Virus record (IMG/VR): IMGVR_UViG_3300023174_000498
Location: 1-29,758 of that record
From: a virus
Length of the DNA: 29,758 nt
Direction: 5' to 3' (one strand)
Part shown: positions 16,048 to 25,011 of the stretch, piece by piece
Numbering within the stretch: the stretch's first letter is position 1
Layout: every line of letters begins with the position of its first letter
Translations under genes and position numbers: made by a program
Notes under the pieces: generated by a model
Told to the model about the DNA's origin: nothing
Seen by the model: the letters and a program-made list of their open reading frames with translations, nothing else
The model's database searches: none

Positions 16048-19000
16048 TTATAATCTACCAATTACCACTTCAATTACGCCTTCGGTGCCATCAAAGTTTT
16101 CTAGCGATTTACCAATTACTGTACCCATTTTTGGATTAGCGTCTGCTCTGGCATAGCCGTTGCCTGCACTGATCATCATGTCGCCTTTACGTACTTGGCC
16201 TTTGACTAGACACGGTACACGACCTTGCAGTGCTATGGATACCACTTTGCCTGCACCTTCGTATGCGCTGTTCATCAAATAAGCTGGGTTTGTAGATACT
16301 ACACCTGCAACTCTTGCTGTGGCATTCGATGCCAGTGTAACTTCTGATACACCGCCAAATTCCAATACAGTGCCTGGAGGATATACGTCATCGCTGGCAT
16401 AATTTTCTGCCAAGTCAGCATATTGTGCTGACGTTGCTTTGGCATGGATTGTGTTGTATTGTAATACTGTGCTACCAATATTGGCACTGCCGTTTGCACT
16501 TGGTAAAATGCTGCCGCTGTGTGTTATAGCAGTTGAGCTAAACACCACTGTGTTGGCAGTTCCCCCCACTGTGACAGCAATATTTGAGCTAGAATAAACT
16601 TTAACGTTACTGGTTCCTGCTGTAATACTTGTGGCGTCAACACCAATCAATGAGCTACCGTTGGCACTCAATACTGCTGGGGTGGTTCCGTCCGGACCAA
16701 AGAAAGCAATAGTGTTGCCTGCTGTTTCTTTGATTACAATATTGCCCATGTACAATGTTGTGCCGCTTAACCATAAATCTTTCCAACGACGTGAGTTAGA
16801 ACCCAAACCATATGTCACATTGGCACTTGGCATAATATTACCAGTGAATCTAGCCTCGCTGTTAGCTTGAATACTGAACGATTCATTTCCAGCAGTTCTA
16901 AATGTGGTAATTTGACTACCTGCAGCAGGTAAGTCGTAGAACAGACCTGTTGTACCAGCAGCGTCTGTGATGGTTGTAACCTGTGTTGTTGTTACGAACA
17001 CACGGAAGTCAATTGTGTCTGTGCTAGCTGGAGCTTCTGTAAATGTAACCACGTTACCTGCGATGCTGTATGCGGCAGTTGGTTCTTGTACCACACCGTT
17101 GATACTGACTATGGTACCTGCTGTGGTTGCGTTGGCAATCGGAATAGTAAACGATGTTGCAGATCCGTTACCAGTTTGTGTGTTAGCAGTTACAATAGTA
17201 AAGTTTGTACTAGGAACATTCCAGGCACTACCATCATACCATTCTGGCAAGTTTGATGTTGTGCTGAAACGGAACATACCAATAACTGGTGAACTGGGTC
17301 TTGCGGCAGTGGTTCCTTTTGGCAACATGATACTGTTGTTTGTGGCAAAATCTATTACTGTGCCTGTTGTTGGCGTAGCAGTATTAACACCAATCTGAGA
17401 TCCAGTAACTACAAATGTATTGGCTGTGGTGCCTTGAATAACTGTCCTGCTGTCATTCAAACCACTATTGAATGTGGTTGTGCCTGTGCCATTTGGATTG
17501 ATAGTCAATCCAGTGTTGGTTATGTTGCTGCTGATTGTGGTGTTACTGAATGTAACGTTGCCCAAGTTGGCTGCTGTTTGTACATTCAATGTGCCTGCAA
17601 TACCTGCTCCGCCAATTACCACCAACGCACCAGTAGTTGATCCTGTACTTGCTGTACCGCTGTTAGCAACAATATTGCCACTAGCAATGATTGTGCCAGT
17701 CGAAGTTATTGTGGTAAATGCGCCTGTACTGGCTGAAGCATTACCAATTGGTGTTGATTGCAAACCGCCATTAAAATTGCCTGCACCAGTGGCTACCAAT
17801 GAGCCTGATAGTGTAATACCAGTACCATTGATGTTGCCAGTTACACCCAGTGTTGTGCCAATAGTTGCACTACCTGTTAATGTGGCACTTGTACCATTGA
17901 TGTTGCCAGTTACACCCAGTGTTGTACCAATAGTTGCACTACCTGTTAATGTGGCACTTGTACCATTGATGTTGCCAGTTACACCCAGTGTAGTGCCGAT
18001 TGTGGCAGATCCGTTGACTGTTAACGCTGCACCGGTTATGTTACCTGTTGCACTTACAGTAGTAAATTGACCAGTGCTGGCTGATGCATTACCAATCGGA
18101 GTTGCTTGAATACCGCCTAATGCACTCAATGATGTGATTGCGGTAATTGAGCCGTTGCTAGTTAGTCCTGCACCTGTAATGTTGCCAGTAGCACTTACAG
18201 TAGTAAATTGACCAGTGCTGGCTGATGCATTACCAATTGGTGTTGCTTGTAGACCACCCAAGTGCTGGCCAGCGCCTGTTGTAACTATGGAACCACTTAG
18301 TGTAGCACCAGTACCGTTGATATTACCTACAACACCCAGTGTGCTTCCAACTGTTGCGGATCCGTTAACGGTTAACGCAGATACAGTTGTGTTGCCGCTT
18401 GAACCTACAGTAGTAAACAGAGCTGTACTTGGTGTTACGTTACCAATTGGAGTATTTTGAATACCACCCAGTGCTTGTAAAGTTGTACCCACTACTGCAC
18501 TAGTATTAACTGTTAAACCGTTAACTGTTATGTTACCAGTATATGTTGTTCCACCCGAAACACTTAGCGTACCAGAAACAATAGTGTTACCTACTCTGAT
18601 TTGATCATATTGAGCATTGGTAAAATCAACTGTGATACCAGGCTCAGCAACAACGTTACTGAATAATTTCCAGGTACCGTCTGTGTTGTCTCGTACGAAA
18701 CCAGTGTGCTGATAAATGTTAGCATTGACGTTGCCTGGGTTACCACCTTGATATTGACTATAAAAACCAATACTGTAGTTATATGGGAAAATACTATTAG
18801 CAGTTAGGTATAATAACGGATCTTGAACTGACAATGTGTTTGCTTGGATCGCAATAATGTTACCAGCATAGATGTTACCAGTAACATACAAGTTTTTATT
18901 AACGCTTGCGCCGCCAGTGACCTGTAAAGCTCCAGTACTTGCACCTGTTGCATCTGTTGCATTGGTAATAGTAACAATACCTGACGCACCTAATGCTGTG

Positions 19001-20487
19001 GTAGAAACGTTACCAATAGTAGCGTTACCAGTCACGCCTAATGTTGTACCGATTGTTGCGCTGTTGTTTACAGTCAATGCACTGGTTGTTACGTTACCGC
19101 TAGAACCAACTGACGTAAACAAAGCAGTGCTTGGTGTTACGTTACCAATTGGGGTTGCTTGTAAACCACCTAAACCACTAATAGTTGTTATGGCTGTGAT
19201 CGATCCGTTGCTGGTCAATGCAGCGCCTGTAACGTTGCCTGTTGCACTTACAGTAGTAAATTGACCAGTGCTGGCTACAGCATTACCAATTGGGGTTGCT
19301 TGTAAACCACCTAAACCACTAATAGTGGTTATGGCTGTAATTGAGCCGTTACTAGTTAGTCCTGCACCCGTAATGTTGCCAGTGGCACTCAATGTTGTAA
19401 ATTGACCAGTGCTGGCTACAGCATTACCAATTGGTGTATTTTGTATACCGCCTGCAATAGTAATAGAATTTACAGTTATTGTACCAATTACACTGGCATT
19501 ACCTATAGTTGCATTTCCAGATACGCCCAAAGTGGGCACCGTAGCACTGCCTGTTAATGTCAAACTTGATCCAGCAATGTTGCTGGTAACACCTAGAGTA
19601 CCTCCAACGGTTGCATTATTGTTAACTGTTAGAGCATTGGCAGTTACGTTGCCACTTGCGCCCACAGTTGTGAATAATGCTGTGCTTGTTGCTGCATTAC
19701 CAATTGGTGTTGCTTGTAGACCACCCAAGTGCTGGCCAGCGCCTGTTGTAACTATGGAACCAGTTAGTGTAGCACCAGAGCCATTGATGTTTCCAGTCAC
19801 GCCCAGTGTTGTACCAATTGTTGCAGATCCGTTAACTGTTAATGCTGCACCTGTTAAATTGCTACTGAATCCGCCTGTAGTACCTTGAATTGCTCCGTTA
19901 CTGGTCAATGCATTAACAGTGGCAGTGCTGAAAACACTCAACGTTGATCCTAGGTTAACTGCGCCCAATCCAACCAGTGTGTTGGCCACTGTTACTGTGC
20001 CTGCATCACTACGGATAGTCATTGCACCGGTAGAATTTAATGTGTTGCCGCTAATTGTAAAGCCACCCAGTGTGGTTGCACCCAATGCTGTGGCATTACC
20101 AAACACCAAGTTACCATAAGCTGTAGTGGCAATGTTGCCTGTAGTTAAACCGTCTTCTGTGGTATTAATGAATACAAAGGCACCTTGATTTTCTTTCCAA
20201 CCAATGAATCTGTTGCCGCCGGAGCCTCTAATTAACACCAACCCTAAATCAAAACTGGTACCTGCATTGCCTAGGCCCAGAGTTAGTAATGGGTCTGTGA
20301 TCTGTGTTGTGGTGCTTTGAACTGCTGTGACGTTGCCAGTAACAGTTAGATTGCCGTTTAACACCAAATTACTGTTAAACGTCAAATTGTTGTTCATTTT
20401 ATCGCCGGTAAGTGTACCACTGGCGATTTTAACGTTTGTGATTACTAAATCGGTAATCTGATTATTTTTAATTCTTGTAATAGCCAT
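16048..20487 (-). CDS. Giant repeat-built tail fibre, 1479 residues
   Basis: This is the largest gene in the window. The N-terminus 'MAITRIKNNQITDLVITNVK' and 'NGNLTVTGNVTAVQSTTTQI' is typical of aquatic T4-like fibre proteins. The centre is a chain of similar modules ('SATIGTTLGVTGNINGTSAT', 'GLQATPIGNASASTGQFTTV') that probably forms a long trimeric beta-structure. Near residue 1080 a 'GMFRFSTTSNLPEWYDGSAW' motif and a 'TIVSINGVVQEPTAAYSIAG' module follow, then 'SSNITNTGLTINPNGTG'-type repeats nearby. The last 130 residues are the domain shared with the 506-residue fibre. The start has AAGGG and a late promoter 22 nt upstream. It probably acts in host recognition. Repeats suggest length change by recombination. 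Confidence 0.85.
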   Translation of the reverse strand: MAITRIKNNQITDLVITNVKIASGTLTGDKMNNNLTFNSNLVLNGNLTVTGNVTAVQSTTTQITDPLLTLGLGNAGTSFDLGLVLIRGSGGNRFIGWKENQGAFVFINTTEDGLTTGNIATTAYGNLVFGNATALGATTLGGFTISGNTLNSTGAMTIRSDAGTVTVANTLVGLGAVNLGSTLSVFSTATVNALTSNGAIQGTTGGFSSNLTGAALTVNGSATIGTTLGVTGNINGSGATLTGSIVTTGAGQHLGGLQATPIGNAATSTALFTTVGASGNVTANALTVNNNATVGGTLGVTSNIAGSSLTLTGSATVPTLGVSGNATIGNASVIGTITVNSITIAGGIQNTPIGNAVASTGQFTTLSATGNITGAGLTSNGSITAITTISGLGGLQATPIGNAVASTGQFTTVSATGNVTGAALTSNGSITAITTISGLGGLQATPIGNVTPSTALFTSVGSSGNVTTSALTVNNSATIGTTLGVTGNATIGNVSTTALGASGIVTITNATDATGASTGALQVTGGASVNKNLYVTGNIYAGNIIAIQANTLSVQDPLLYLTANSIFPYNYSIGFYSQYQGGNPGNVNANIYQHTGFVRDNTDGTWKLFSNVVAEPGITVDFTNAQYDQIRVGNTIVSGTLSVSGGTTYTGNITVNGLTVNTSAVVGTTLQALGGIQNTPIGNVTPSTALFTTVGSSGNTTVSALTVNGSATVGSTLGVVGNINGTGATLSGSIVTTGAGQHLGGLQATPIGNASASTGQFTTVSATGNITGAGLTSNGSITAITSLSALGGIQATPIGNASASTGQFTTVSATGNITGAALTVNGSATIGTTLGVTGNINGTSATLTGSATIGTTLGVTGNINGTSATLTGSATIGTTLGVTGNINGTGITLSGSLVATGAGNFNGGLQSTPIGNASASTGAFTTITSTGTIIASGNIVANSGTASTGSTTGALVVIGGAGIAGTLNVQTAANLGNVTFSNTTISSNITNTGLTINPNGTGTTTFNSGLNDSRTVIQGTTANTFVVTGSQIGVNTATPTTGTVIDFATNNSIMLPKGTTAARPSSPVIGMFRFSTTSNLPEWYDGSAWNVPSTNFTIVTANTQTGNGSATSFTIPIANATTAGTIVSINGVVQEPTAAYSIAGNVVTFTEAPASTDTIDFRVFVTTTQVTTITDAAGTTGLFYDLPAAGSQITTFRTAGNESFSIQANSEARFTGNIMPSANVTYGLGSNSRRWKDLWLSGTTLYMGNIVIKETAGNTIAFFGPDGTTPAVLSANGSSLIGVDATSITAGTSNVKVYSSSNIAVTVGGTANTVVFSSTAITHSGSILPSANGSANIGSTVLQYNTIHAKATSAQYADLAENYASDDVYPPGTVLEFGGVSEVTLASNATARVAGVVSTNPAYLMNSAYEGAGKVVSIALQGRVPCLVKGQVRKGDMMISAGNGYARADANPKMGTVIGKSLENFDGTEGVIEVVIGRL
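16051..16445 (-). other. C-terminal fibre domain paralogous to that at 14456-14850
   Basis: The last ~130 residues ('KATSAQYADLAENYASDDVY', 'ARVAGVVSTNPAYLMNSAYE', 'VSIALQGRVPCLVKGQVRKG', 'GTVIGKSLENFDGTE', 'VIEVVIGRL') match the end of the neighbouring fibre. DNA is alike too: 'ttctgccaagtcagcatatt' is present in both copies. This common C-terminal cap may be a trimerisation/maturation domain. Confidence 0.85.
17822..18028 (-). repeat. Three 69-bp tandem repeats in the giant fibre
   Basis: Copies begin at 17822, 17891 and 17960, with a period of exactly 69 bp (23 codons). The first two are nearly identical; the third diverges in its last third. Each encodes one 'GNINGTSATLTGSATIGTTL' module plus three residues. 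In-frame repeats like this let fibre length change without breaking the frame. Confidence 0.85.
18051..19420 (-). repeat. Dispersed ~141-bp repeats in the giant fibre
   Basis: The sequence around 'acagtagtaaattgaccagt' recurs at 18055, 18196 and near 19249; a diverged copy lies near 19390. Pairs are 141 bp apart (47 codons). Each encodes 'GNASASTGQFTTVSATGNIT' followed by 'SNGSITAIT' and a '(G)LQATPI' motif. Spacing was counted from the sequence; copy limits are approximate. Confidence 0.75.
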
Positions 20488-20509
20488 GTCAAACCCTTGT
20501 TTATAATAC

Positions 20510-20517
20510 TATTTACC
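20510..20517 (-). promoter_or_regulatory. Late promoter GGTAAATA for the giant fibre
   Basis: Minus-strand GGTAAATA ends 22 nt before the ATG at 20487, with AAGGG in the leader. Upstream lies a run of T after the previous stop but no strong hairpin, so some transcription may come from the five-gene fibre operon. Confidence 0.6.
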
Positions 20518-20545
20518 AAAAAGAAAAAAAATGAGTTCGTTGACG

Positions 20546-21682
20546 TTAAAAAGAACTTTGAATATTTGCTCTAATCCACGTATCAGTGGCCACACAAATA
20601 TAAACAAAAGTGGAATTATAAGCAACTTGGCCGGCTACGCCATAGCTCGAACTAGATGCGGGCACGTTATTGCCTATTAGATTCAAGCCAGCAGCTTGGC
20701 CACCAGCAATAAATCTAATGTCCACTGTGTCTGTACTTAGTGGAATTTCTGTAAAAGTAATGGAATTGTCAGCTACAGTATACGCAACCCCGGGAGTTTG
20801 CTGTACACCGTTTAAGCTAACTAACACACCACCGGTTGTAGTAGTTTGATTCAACGGATAAGTATTCCCTGAACCATTTCCTGTAAATGTTTGATAGCTA
20901 ACTGCTGTAGTAACAGGAACCCACGAATTTCCGTTGTAGTATTCTGGAGATGTTAAATCTGTATTATATCGCAAGCTACCTGCAGGTAATCCTGTCTGCT
21001 GTCTAGCAGTATTTCCGCTAGGAATCGCCACAGCATTTCCTGTCATCGAGACTATACCGTTACCTGTCGGTACTATCGTAATATTAGCACTGGCAAGATC
21101 CGAACTGATCGTTGTGTTAGAAAAAGTAATGTTACCGGTGTTGCTAGAAATCGACGCGACACCTTTGCTGCCAATATATCTATAGCCTTCTATAAACACC
21201 ACATTGCCAGCTACTGCTGTGGGAACGCTGGTATCGTTAAAATTTAACAGCCCTGCTTGCGGATCAAAGAACCAAGCATCGTTATTTCCGCTACCATCAG
21301 GAAATAGTCGTGTGCCCGTAGCGGCAGCGTTGGCTGCACCGGCTGGTGCAGCCCACATCCTGGGTTGGTAGGTTGAACCAAATTCAGTGCTGATCCAATC
21401 CTGTAAATTAGTTACCCAGGTTCTGTTGGTAGTAGACGTAGCATCGTTGACCATTTGAACTGCGGTAGTTCCTGTGTAGACTCTTACTACTGCGGTATTG
21501 GCCACTGGAGCAGTATTCGGTATTAAGTTACTATAGACCCATAGTGTGTCGCCACGTATCAATAACGGGCTAGCATTGGCTTCGTTACTGGCACTCTTAT
21601 TCGAGCTGGTATCTGTCTTGGCTACACCAAAACCTACCTTCTTCCACAAATAATCAACTTTCTGTGCGTCGGTTACTGCCAT
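20546..21682 (-). CDS. Fibre/baseplate-linked structural protein, 378 residues
   Basis: The N-terminus 'MAVTDAQKVDYLWKKVGFGV' is a form I recall in aquatic T4-like virion proteins and may be a docking region. The C-terminal half carries modules shared with neighbours: 'SLRYNTDLTSPEYYNGNSWV' (237-255), 'VLVSLNGVQQTPGVAYTV' (286-303), and an end 'VAGQVAYNSTFVYICVATDT' plus 'WIRANI', a common phage fibre end module. The ATG at 21682 follows the preceding stop by one base, without an obvious Shine-Dalgarno, so translation is coupled. It is the last gene of the five-gene fibre operon. The precise function is unknown. Confidence 0.8.
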   Translation of the reverse strand: MAVTDAQKVDYLWKKVGFGVAKTDTSSNKSASNEANASPLLIRGDTLWVYSNLIPNTAPVANTAVVRVYTGTTAVQMVNDATSTTNRTWVTNLQDWISTEFGSTYQPRMWAAPAGAANAAATGTRLFPDGSGNNDAWFFDPQAGLLNFNDTSVPTAVAGNVVFIEGYRYIGSKGVASISSNTGNITFSNTTISSDLASANITIVPTGNGIVSMTGNAVAIPSGNTARQQTGLPAGSLRYNTDLTSPEYYNGNSWVPVTTAVSYQTFTGNGSGNTYPLNQTTTTGGVLVSLNGVQQTPGVAYTVADNSITFTEIPLSTDTVDIRFIAGGQAAGLNLIGNNVPASSSSYGVAGQVAYNSTFVYICVATDTWIRANIQSSF

Positions 21683-21683
21683 A

Positions 21684-23543
21684 TTAGTTTGTTGCTGTTA
21701 CTATACTTAATGCTGTTACAGTCTGACCTGTATACAGTTTCAATCTTACAAAAATTTCATTAGTAGCTGTGCTACTACTACTTACCGTACCAAATGTACA
21801 GGTTTTACTTTGTGTGCCTGAACTGTTTGATACAAATATTCCTCCTAGGGCACAACCGTTAGATCCGTTACCGCCTGCGCTTACGTTTGCTCCAGGTACA
21901 CCAGATCCGCTATAAGCAGTTCCCATGTCTATCCATCCGTTCAATGTGCTGGTACTGTCAATGGTACTGCCCGGCAATGCTACCCAAACGTTGCCCACAT
22001 TACCTGTTACACTGATGTTAAATTTACTAACTGTAGTTCTTGTAAATCTAAAAGTAAAGTACTGCGGGCCAGTTCTACCAGAACTCAAATTTGGTCCTAC
22101 TGGCAAATAACCGGTGCTGTAATTTGTTTGGTCATGTTTTAATACTGCGGCTACCACTGTAGCGTCGTATGTTTGTAGTGTTGATGTTTGGCTGTTAAAT
22201 GCTGTGTTAGCTGTAATAGCCGGGGTATCTGTGCTACCCGGGTTGATTACACGCAGAGCGTTTCCGCTGCCACTACCCACGCTGGTTACTGTAATGCTAG
22301 TTTCTTCGATTTGCGTACTAGTTCCTGTCTTATATAAAACTGTTACACCAGGGCTAAAACTGTTCGACCCTGTAGCATAACTGTTGTCTGCTGTTAATGT
22401 GGGACCAGAGCTACTAGAACCAAATCCTGATATCACTGCTGCTGTTGTTGATATAGATGCATTGCCTGAACTTACATATAAGTTTTGGGCTAATGGCCAA
22501 GTTACGCCAGCAGCCGCATAAGTTACACTGGCAGGTGCTGCTATTGCACCGCCTGCTGTGCCTGTTACAAAAGCATATGCACTTGAGCTTGCACCGCTTG
22601 GGAACATATCGCCACTAAGTCTATTAACGTTAGCTGTCAATGTGAAAACACTAGAACTATTTAAATGAGGAATGGTACTAGAGTAGGTAGAACTATTAGT
22701 AGTCAATGAAATGTTAACGTTACTCCATGCTGGAGTTCCTGGTGCGCTGGCATCATAATACCAGTATGGTGTATTTGTTCCGCCAGCAGCGTTGTGTACG
22801 ATGTAAACTTCATTCCACCCAGCTGGCACGTTGCCACTCAAACTGCTACTGAAAGAATACCAAAAACCCGCAGTGACGTTTGATACGTTGGCATAGTCAC
22901 CACTGCGTGTGATAACCAAGTTACCATATGTACCGCTAGAGTTACCTGCAATCAATGTGACATTGCCAACTGCTACACCATTTCTATATGCTGTTACTGT
23001 GCCTGTGTCTCCGGGGCCCACGTTGGCAATAGTAGAAGTTGTATAGGTAGTTGCACGTCTTACGTTTGAAACGCTTGTGCCGCCTGCAACCGATTTATTA
23101 GCGCCTGTAGTATTGTCAGTCTGTATAAAATTACACATACGGTAAGTGCTTAATGTACTAATCGTTAATGTGCTACTACCCGGAAATGTCGGAGGTGCTG
23201 TTGGTACTAATTTACCTAATACGTAGTTTAACTGAGCAATGCCATCTGTTACTGTGGTAGTATTGGTCAATGTTACTGCGTTACTGACCAATTGGCCTGC
23301 TGTATTAGCACCCATTAAAACATTGCTACCTAATATTCCTGTTAAGACTCTGCCATTACCTGTAACATAGTCGGCATATAAATTTCCGGTAATTGTTAGT
23401 GCCACGTTGGCACTGGAATTATTAATACCCACGCGACGATTAACCACATCTAAGTAGATTAAGTTGCCATCGAAGCTTAGGTCTTGTCCTTGGCGAGCTA
23501 GGTCGCTTTGTAACATGACTCCGGAAATTTTTCCTATAGCCAT
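21684..23543 (-). CDS. Fibre-type structural protein, 619 residues
   Basis: The start 'MAIGKISGVMLQSDLARQGQ' with 'DLSFDGNLIYLDVVNRRVGI' and 'NNSSANVALTITGNLYADYV' is a typical N-terminal arrangement of aquatic T4-like fibre proteins. The remainder is beta-rich with high Ser/Thr/Gly/Asn; no catalytic motif is seen. 'AAGGGTAAC' precedes the ATG. It probably forms part of a tail fibre or baseplate appendage. It is the fourth gene of the operon and is directly followed by the 378-residue gene. Confidence 0.82.
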   Translation of the reverse strand: MAIGKISGVMLQSDLARQGQDLSFDGNLIYLDVVNRRVGINNSSANVALTITGNLYADYVTGNGRVLTGILGSNVLMGANTAGQLVSNAVTLTNTTTVTDGIAQLNYVLGKLVPTAPPTFPGSSTLTISTLSTYRMCNFIQTDNTTGANKSVAGGTSVSNVRRATTYTTSTIANVGPGDTGTVTAYRNGVAVGNVTLIAGNSSGTYGNLVITRSGDYANVSNVTAGFWYSFSSSLSGNVPAGWNEVYIVHNAAGGTNTPYWYYDASAPGTPAWSNVNISLTTNSSTYSSTIPHLNSSSVFTLTANVNRLSGDMFPSGASSSAYAFVTGTAGGAIAAPASVTYAAAGVTWPLAQNLYVSSGNASISTTAAVISGFGSSSSGPTLTADNSYATGSNSFSPGVTVLYKTGTSTQIEETSITVTSVGSGSGNALRVINPGSTDTPAITANTAFNSQTSTLQTYDATVVAAVLKHDQTNYSTGYLPVGPNLSSGRTGPQYFTFRFTRTTVSKFNISVTGNVGNVWVALPGSTIDSTSTLNGWIDMGTAYSGSGVPGANVSAGGNGSNGCALGGIFVSNSSGTQSKTCTFGTVSSSSTATNEIFVRLKLYTGQTVTALSIVTATN

Positions 23544-23553
23544 TTGTTACCCT

Positions 23554-23979
23554 TTATGATGCGTTTGTACTGTTGAAGTTGTGCAGTACTGTAATAGTTT
23601 GTCCAGCAGTACCGTTTGTTGGATTCAACGCCAAATATGCATTGCCTTGGAACTGATAGTTAGTTCCAGGAATCTGTTGTACGCCGCCAACAAATACCAT
23701 TACGTTGGCTTCTTGTCCTGCACTGTAAGTATAGGTCATTGGACCATATTGTGTAGTAGCGTTAGCAGTAGTGAATGTGTCTTGAATAATATTAACGGTA
23801 CCAATTTTGGCAATCTGATTCCATACATTGTTGTAGAACAACTCTACTCTGCTTTGTGCCACGTTGAATCTAATTAAACCGTCTTTGGTAGCATCGCCGT
23901 AAGCACTGCTAACTACCATTGGTAATTGTGCTGCCAATGCGCCTGGAGCTAATTCTGGATTTTTAAGAAAGCGACCCAT
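23554..23979 (-). CDS. Small fibre-type protein with NGVxQ-like module, 141 residues
   Basis: The N-terminus 'MGRFLKNPELAPGALAAQLP' is followed by 'DGLIRFNVAQSRVELFYNNV' plus 'WNQI' (33-56) and a beta-module with 'VMVFVGGVQQIPGTNYQFQG' (93-112). The last two parts are short versions of the modules in the 378- and 1479-residue proteins. It overlaps no gene; the ATG comes 2 nt after the previous stop, preceded by AGGAAT. It is probably a small virion component; function unknown. Confidence 0.8.
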   Translation of the reverse strand: MGRFLKNPELAPGALAAQLPMVVSSAYGDATKDGLIRFNVAQSRVELFYNNVWNQIAKIGTVNIIQDTFTTANATTQYGPMTYTYSAGQEANVMVFVGGVQQIPGTNYQFQGNAYLALNPTNGTAGQTITVLHNFNSTNAS

Positions 23980-23981
23980 TA

Positions 23982-24290
23982 TTAGATTCCTATAGAACTT
24001 ACTGTTACTGATGTGGTGCTAGCATTGCTTACGTTAGCCTGAATACTATCATTATTGCCTAAAATAAATTTTTCTGCGTAGACGATTTGTGTGTTGTATG
24101 CAGAAACAGATAAGTTAGAATAAATGATGTTTTGACTATTGGCTGTAAATCCGCTAGGTACAATATAAACGTTAACTGTTTGCGCAATTGAACTATAATT
24201 ACAAATGTGAATAGTTGTTATTGCACTGTTACCGGAACTTACATATATGTTTCCTGCCGATGTGCCTAATGCTGATGTTCTGATTGCCAT
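23982..24290 (-). CDS. Small structural protein, 102 residues
   Basis: This beta-rich protein starts 'MAIRTSALGTSAGNIYVSSG' and ends 'NASTTSVTVSSIGI', with an 'TVNVYIVPSGFT' strand pair. An AAGGAA site lies 7 nt before the ATG. It lies second in the fibre operon and may be a small cap or connector. No family is recognised. Confidence 0.78.
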   Translation of the reverse strand: MAIRTSALGTSAGNIYVSSGNSAITTIHICNYSSIAQTVNVYIVPSGFTANSQNIIYSNLSVSAYNTQIVYAEKFILGNNDSIQANVSNASTTSVTVSSIGI

Positions 24291-24300
24291 TTAAAATTCC

Positions 24301-24924
24301 TTAACCAAATATAATGCTGTACTTAATTGCAGCCGATTTACTAGCTAGCTCGTCTGCTGTGCCAGAATTATTAAAATAAATTCCTGTGCCACCGCTGTTT
24401 ACAACACCAGTTGTTAAATTTGCAGTGCCCAATGTTATGTTAGTTGCGTTTAGATTACCGGAAATTGTCATTAATGAATTTCCGGTCCAAGTTAAATTTC
24501 CACCTACGTTGCTGACTAGTCCATCAGTTTGGTAATAGGCCAATTGATATTGCTTACCTTGGTTAACTGATCCAGTTGTTGCACCGGCAGTAGAAATATT
24601 AGCATATCCTGCAGGGTTTCTAATATTGCTGGTAATCTGCCAAGCCTGTACTGTTTCGTTCCAATAAAGTGCAGGTATGTAGTAACCAGGACCGCGATAT
24701 ATTTCGATGCCACTGTTGCCAGAAAATGGACTTGATACGTTGGAGTCAAGTGTAATCGTAGGATCAGCAGTGCTGATGTTGGCCACATTGACTACAGAAG
24801 TATTTCCTTGTACATACAAGTTACCATAAATTTTTAAAGTGTCGGTCGTAACTATAACATTGGCTGCTGGGGCCACCGTTGTTAAATTATAATCGCCTGT
24901 ACCAATACGCTTTGTGACGCTCAT
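24301..24924 (-). CDS. Structural protein with fibre-type N-terminus, 207 residues
   Basis: I place the start at the ATG at 24924 ('MSVTKRIGTGDYNLTTVAPA'). A TTG four codons upstream also lies in frame, but the 20-nt spacing to the late promoter and the GGGA site support 24924. The middle contains 'DTLKIYGNLYVQGNTSVVNV' with 'ANISTADPTITLDSN', and residues around 68-84 read 'GIEIYRGPGYYIPALYWNE', which resemble fibre beta-modules in the other proteins here ('NTLSVQDPLLYLTAN' in the giant fibre). It is the first gene of the five-gene fibre operon. Function unknown beyond virion structure. Confidence 0.8.
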   Translation of the reverse strand: MSVTKRIGTGDYNLTTVAPAANVIVTTDTLKIYGNLYVQGNTSVVNVANISTADPTITLDSNVSSPFSGNSGIEIYRGPGYYIPALYWNETVQAWQITSNIRNPAGYANISTAGATTGSVNQGKQYQLAYYQTDGLVSNVGGNLTWTGNSLMTISGNLNATNITLGTANLTTGVVNSGGTGIYFNNSGTADELASKSAAIKYSIIFG

Positions 24925-24944
24925 TATTAATCCCAATTATATGA

Positions 24945-24952
24945 TATTTATG
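24945..24952 (-). promoter_or_regulatory. Late promoter CATAAATA for the five-gene fibre operon
   Basis: Minus-strand CATAAATA ends 20 nt before the ATG at 24924. It supports that ATG as the real start, and lies just after the terminator near 24980. Confidence 0.7.
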
Positions 24953-24965
24953 CTTGGTAAAATAA

Positions 24966-24995
24966 AGACAAAAAATGGGCCGAAGCCCATTTATT
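24966..24995 (-). terminator. Terminator after the 300-residue capsid-linked gene
   Basis: An 8-bp stem (AAATGGGC/GCCCATTT) with a TTCG tetraloop is followed by a run of T on the minus strand. It lies about 17 nt past the stop at 25012. Confidence 0.88.
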
Positions 24996-25011
24996 GTAAT
25001 ATTCGAAAATA

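Noticed and set aside
17822-18028. Possible CRISPR-like or other array of regularly spaced repeats
   Set aside because: The 69-bp period is an exact codon multiple inside an open frame, with no distinct spacers. It is a protein repeat.
17468-18070. 200-residue open frame on the plus strand opposite the giant fibre
   Set aside because: Its Val/Pro/Leu/Ala-rich repeats are the reverse complement of the fibre's Gly/Asn/Thr repeats, so it is a mirror of a real gene. No ribosome site or promoter supports it.
20518-20545. Possible terminator between the 378-residue gene and the giant fibre
   Set aside because: A T-rich run follows the stop on the minus strand, but only 3-4 bp stems can be drawn, so it is not called.
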